Shown one piece after another: positions 5,507 through 6,660 of a DNA stretch of 6,660 bases. The position numbers were made by a program, and so were the translations under genes. Position 1 is the first letter of the stretch. Each line of letters begins with the position of its first letter. The stretch comes from Chloroflexota bacterium (GTDB taxonomy: Bacteria > Chloroflexota > Limnocylindria > Limnocylindrales > CSP1-4): assembly GCA_021789355.1 (NCBI GenBank), contig JAJYJR010000332.1:1-6660 (forward strand). Direction: 5' to 3'. The notes below the pieces were generated by a model. The model saw nothing but the letters and a program-made list of their open reading frames with translations, was not told the origin of the DNA and made no database searches.

Positions 5507-6400
5507 GTGAGCCCCGGCCAGGTCCGACCCGCTGCCCACGCCGGCACGTTCTATCCGGCCTCGCCCGGGGCGCTCCGAGCGCTGGTGGACGAGCAGCTCG
5601 AGGCGGCAGCCGCCAGGATCGCCGCTCCGGGCCGGCCGCGCGCGACGCCGCCCCGCCCGAACGGCCTGGTGGTGCCCCATGCCGGGCTCGTCTACTCCGG
5701 GCCCGTCGCGGCCGCGGCGTGGGCCACCCTTCGAGCCCGGCCCCCGAGCACCATCGTCCTTGCCGGGACGAACCACTACGTCGCGGGTCTCGCGGGCGCC
5801 GCCCTCTGGCCGGACGGGGCGTGGCGGACGCCGGTCGGCGACGTGGCCGTCGACGCCGAACTGGCGGGCCGGATCCTCGCGCTCGGAGATCCCTTCACCG
5901 CATCGCCGTCCGCCCACCGGCGGGAGCACTCGCTGGAGGTGCAGCTGCCGTTCATCTCCCGCGTGTGCCCGGCGGCCTCGATCGTGCCGATCCTCATCTC
6001 GTTCGAGTCGACCGCGGCCTGCCTCGCGGCCGGCGCCGGGCTCGGCGGACTCCTCGCGCAGCTCCGGGAGAGCGGGGTCGACGTCACGCTCGTCGCCAGC
6101 TCGGACTTCGCGCACTACCCGCCGGCCGCCGAGGCCGAGGCGGTGACCCGGACGCTCCTGCCGCCGCTGCTCGCCCTCGACGGCGAGGAGCTGGCACGCC
6201 GCGAGGCAGACCTCCGGTGGTCGAGGATCCCGGGTCTCGCCTGTGGCATGTGCGGGATCGAGCCCGTCCTGTTCGCGCTCGGCGCGTTCCGGGCGCTGGG
6301 CCTCGGGCCGGGAACCCTGCTCGCGGCGGGGACGTCGGCCGACGTCCCCGGCGGCGACCCGGGCCGGACCGTAGGGTACGCGGCGATCGGGTTCGCGTAG
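5507..6400 (+). CDS. amrB: AmmeMemoRadiSam system protein B (Memo family)
   Basis: A 297-residue Memo-family protein, structurally related to LigB-type extradiol dioxygenases. Human MEMO1 binds metal through conserved His and Cys residues. The matching positions here are His58 (VVPHAG), His90 (GTNHY), His203 with Asp200 (SSDFAH) and Cys246 (ACGMCG); EHSLEVQLPF (140-149) is a further family motif. The N-terminus reads RPAAHAGTFYPASP, as in family members. The start is GTG 5507, 1 nt after the radical SAM stop. The ATG at 5502 is out of frame and ends after two codons. No Shine-Dalgarno sequence is visible, so translation probably depends on coupling to the upstream gene. The biochemical reaction of bacterial Memo is not established; context implies it works with the radical SAM enzyme. 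The AMMECR1 partner is not fused and not present in this window. Confidence 0.93.
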   Translation: MSPGQVRPAAHAGTFYPASPGALRALVDEQLEAAAARIAAPGRPRATPPRPNGLVVPHAGLVYSGPVAAAAWATLRARPPSTIVLAGTNHYVAGLAGAALWPDGAWRTPVGDVAVDAELAGRILALGDPFTASPSAHRREHSLEVQLPFISRVCPAASIVPILISFESTAACLAAGAGLGGLLAQLRESGVDVTLVASSDFAHYPPAAEAEAVTRTLLPPLLALDGEELARREADLRWSRIPGLACGMCGIEPVLFALGAFRALGLGPGTLLAAGTSADVPGGDPGRTVGYAAIGFA

Positions 6401-6440
6401 CCGGCCGCCGCGCGTCCCGTCGCGTCGCCGAACGGACTGT

Positions 6441-6520
6441 GCTCGGCCCGGCGCGGCCCAGCACGGCCCGGCGCGGCTCAGCGCGGCTCAGCGCGGCCCA
6501 GCACGGCCCGGCGCGGCCCG
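6441..6520. repeat. Eight 10-bp tandem repeats abutting a promoter
   Basis: Eight consecutive units begin at 6441, 6451, 6461, 6471, 6481, 6491, 6501 and 6511. The consensus is GCGCGGCCCR (GCNCGGCYCR). A 27-bp segment at 6451-6477 recurs exactly at 6491-6517. The array ends 1 bp before the TACGCT -10 box, so it fills the -35 and upstream promoter region. The period is close to one DNA helical turn, so any protein recognising it would bind one face. The period is not a multiple of three and no gene covers it. It may be a simple minisatellite. Confidence 0.85.
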
Positions 6521-6521
6521 G

Positions 6522-6527
6522 TACGCT
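6522..6527 (+). promoter_or_regulatory. -10 box (TACGCT) of the MobA-like gene, leaderless
   Basis: TACGCT is followed by exactly 6 nt and the GTG at 6534, the spacing expected if transcription starts at the start codon. No Shine-Dalgarno sequence precedes it. The -35 region consists of the 10-bp repeat array and has no recognisable -35 box. Confidence 0.55.
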
Positions 6528-6533
6528 CTGCGG

Positions 6534-6660
6534 GTGAGACGCGAAGGGGGAATCACGGGGATCGTCCTGGCAGGCGGGGCTGCCTCGCGCTTCGGCGCGG
6601 ACAAGCTCGCGGTGACGTACGACGGGCGGACGCTCCTGGATCGCGCCATCGGCGCGGTCG
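6534..6660 (+). CDS. MobA-like nucleotidyltransferase, 3' end outside window
   Basis: Only the first 42 codons are present; the frame is open to the window end. The peptide contains GIVLAGGAASRFGADK (about 9-24), the nucleotide-binding loop of the MobA/MocA-like NTP transferase family, where the usual form is LAGGxSxRMGxDK. TLLDRAI (about 34-40) also fits. MobA links GMP to molybdopterin; MocA links CMP; other relatives act on different substrates. The fragment is too short to choose between these. The GTG at 6534 is preferred because it lies 6 nt after a TACGCT box, no ATG precedes the conserved motif, and the motif begins a few residues later as in the family. It lies 133 bp after the Memo gene and appears to have its own promoter. 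Confidence 0.75.
   Translation, partial: MRREGGITGIVLAGGAASRFGADKLAVTYDGRTLLDRAIGAV

Noticed and set aside
3985..5547. Minus-strand open frame of 520 codons opposite the DMT and radical SAM genes
   Set aside because: Same reasoning: composition-driven antisense frame, spanning two real genes and their intergenic gap, with no domain signal.
6441..6520. Possible coding repeat (continuation of the Memo protein or a small gene)
   Set aside because: The Memo frame stops at 6398-6400 before the array, and the 10-bp period breaks any constant amino-acid repeat.

Overview
This window looks like ordinary chromosome from a very GC-rich bacterium. All seven genes lie on the + strand and are tightly packed. 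The extreme third-position GC, GTG starts, YANNCT-type -10 boxes placed directly before start codons, and a Chloroflexota/Actinomycetota-like gene set suggest Chloroflexota (for example a Limnocylindria/Ellin6529-type lineage) or Actinomycetota. That assignment is inference; no rRNA or other phylogenetic marker is present. No mobile element, tRNA, CRISPR array or phage gene was seen.

Layout: 1-73 is the leader of the first gene and holds a strong 11-bp hairpin. 74-517 is an OsmC-family peroxide reductase with both redox cysteines. 518-663 is a gap containing four 18-bp degenerate tandem repeats. 664-1437 is exonuclease III (xthA). 1438-1589 is a 152-bp gap with a short hairpin, a comparatively AT-rich patch with inverted repeats, and a TATGCT box. 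1590-1895 is TatA. 1964-3406 is a membrane-anchored PDZ/S41 (CtpA-like) protease that appears to lack the canonical catalytic lysine. 3426-4250 is an EamA/DMT transporter, probably co-transcribed with the protease. 4327-5505 and 5507-6400 are the radical SAM and Memo components of an AmmeMemoRadiSam system, separated by 1 nt. 6401-6533 is a non-coding gap filled by eight 10-bp tandem repeats that run into a -10 box. 6534-6660 is the start of a MobA-like nucleotidyltransferase cut by the window end.

How the genes relate: the strongest functional unit is the radical SAM plus Memo pair, a conserved but functionally unresolved cassette whose usual third member (AMMECR1 domain) is absent here. OsmC and XthA both deal with oxidative damage (peroxide removal and repair of damaged DNA) but appear to be transcribed separately. 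TatA and the S41 protease both act at the membrane; their adjacency may be incidental.

The most noteworthy signals are: (i) four genes whose start codon sits 6-8 nt after a YANNCT -10 box with no Shine-Dalgarno sequence, implying leaderless mRNAs and correcting three over-long starts; (ii) the 10-bp helically phased repeat array abutting the promoter of the MobA-like gene; (iii) the S41 protease with Thr where the general-base Lys should be; (iv) the AmmeMemoRadiSam pair without its A component; (v) repeated intergenic hairpins without U-tracts.
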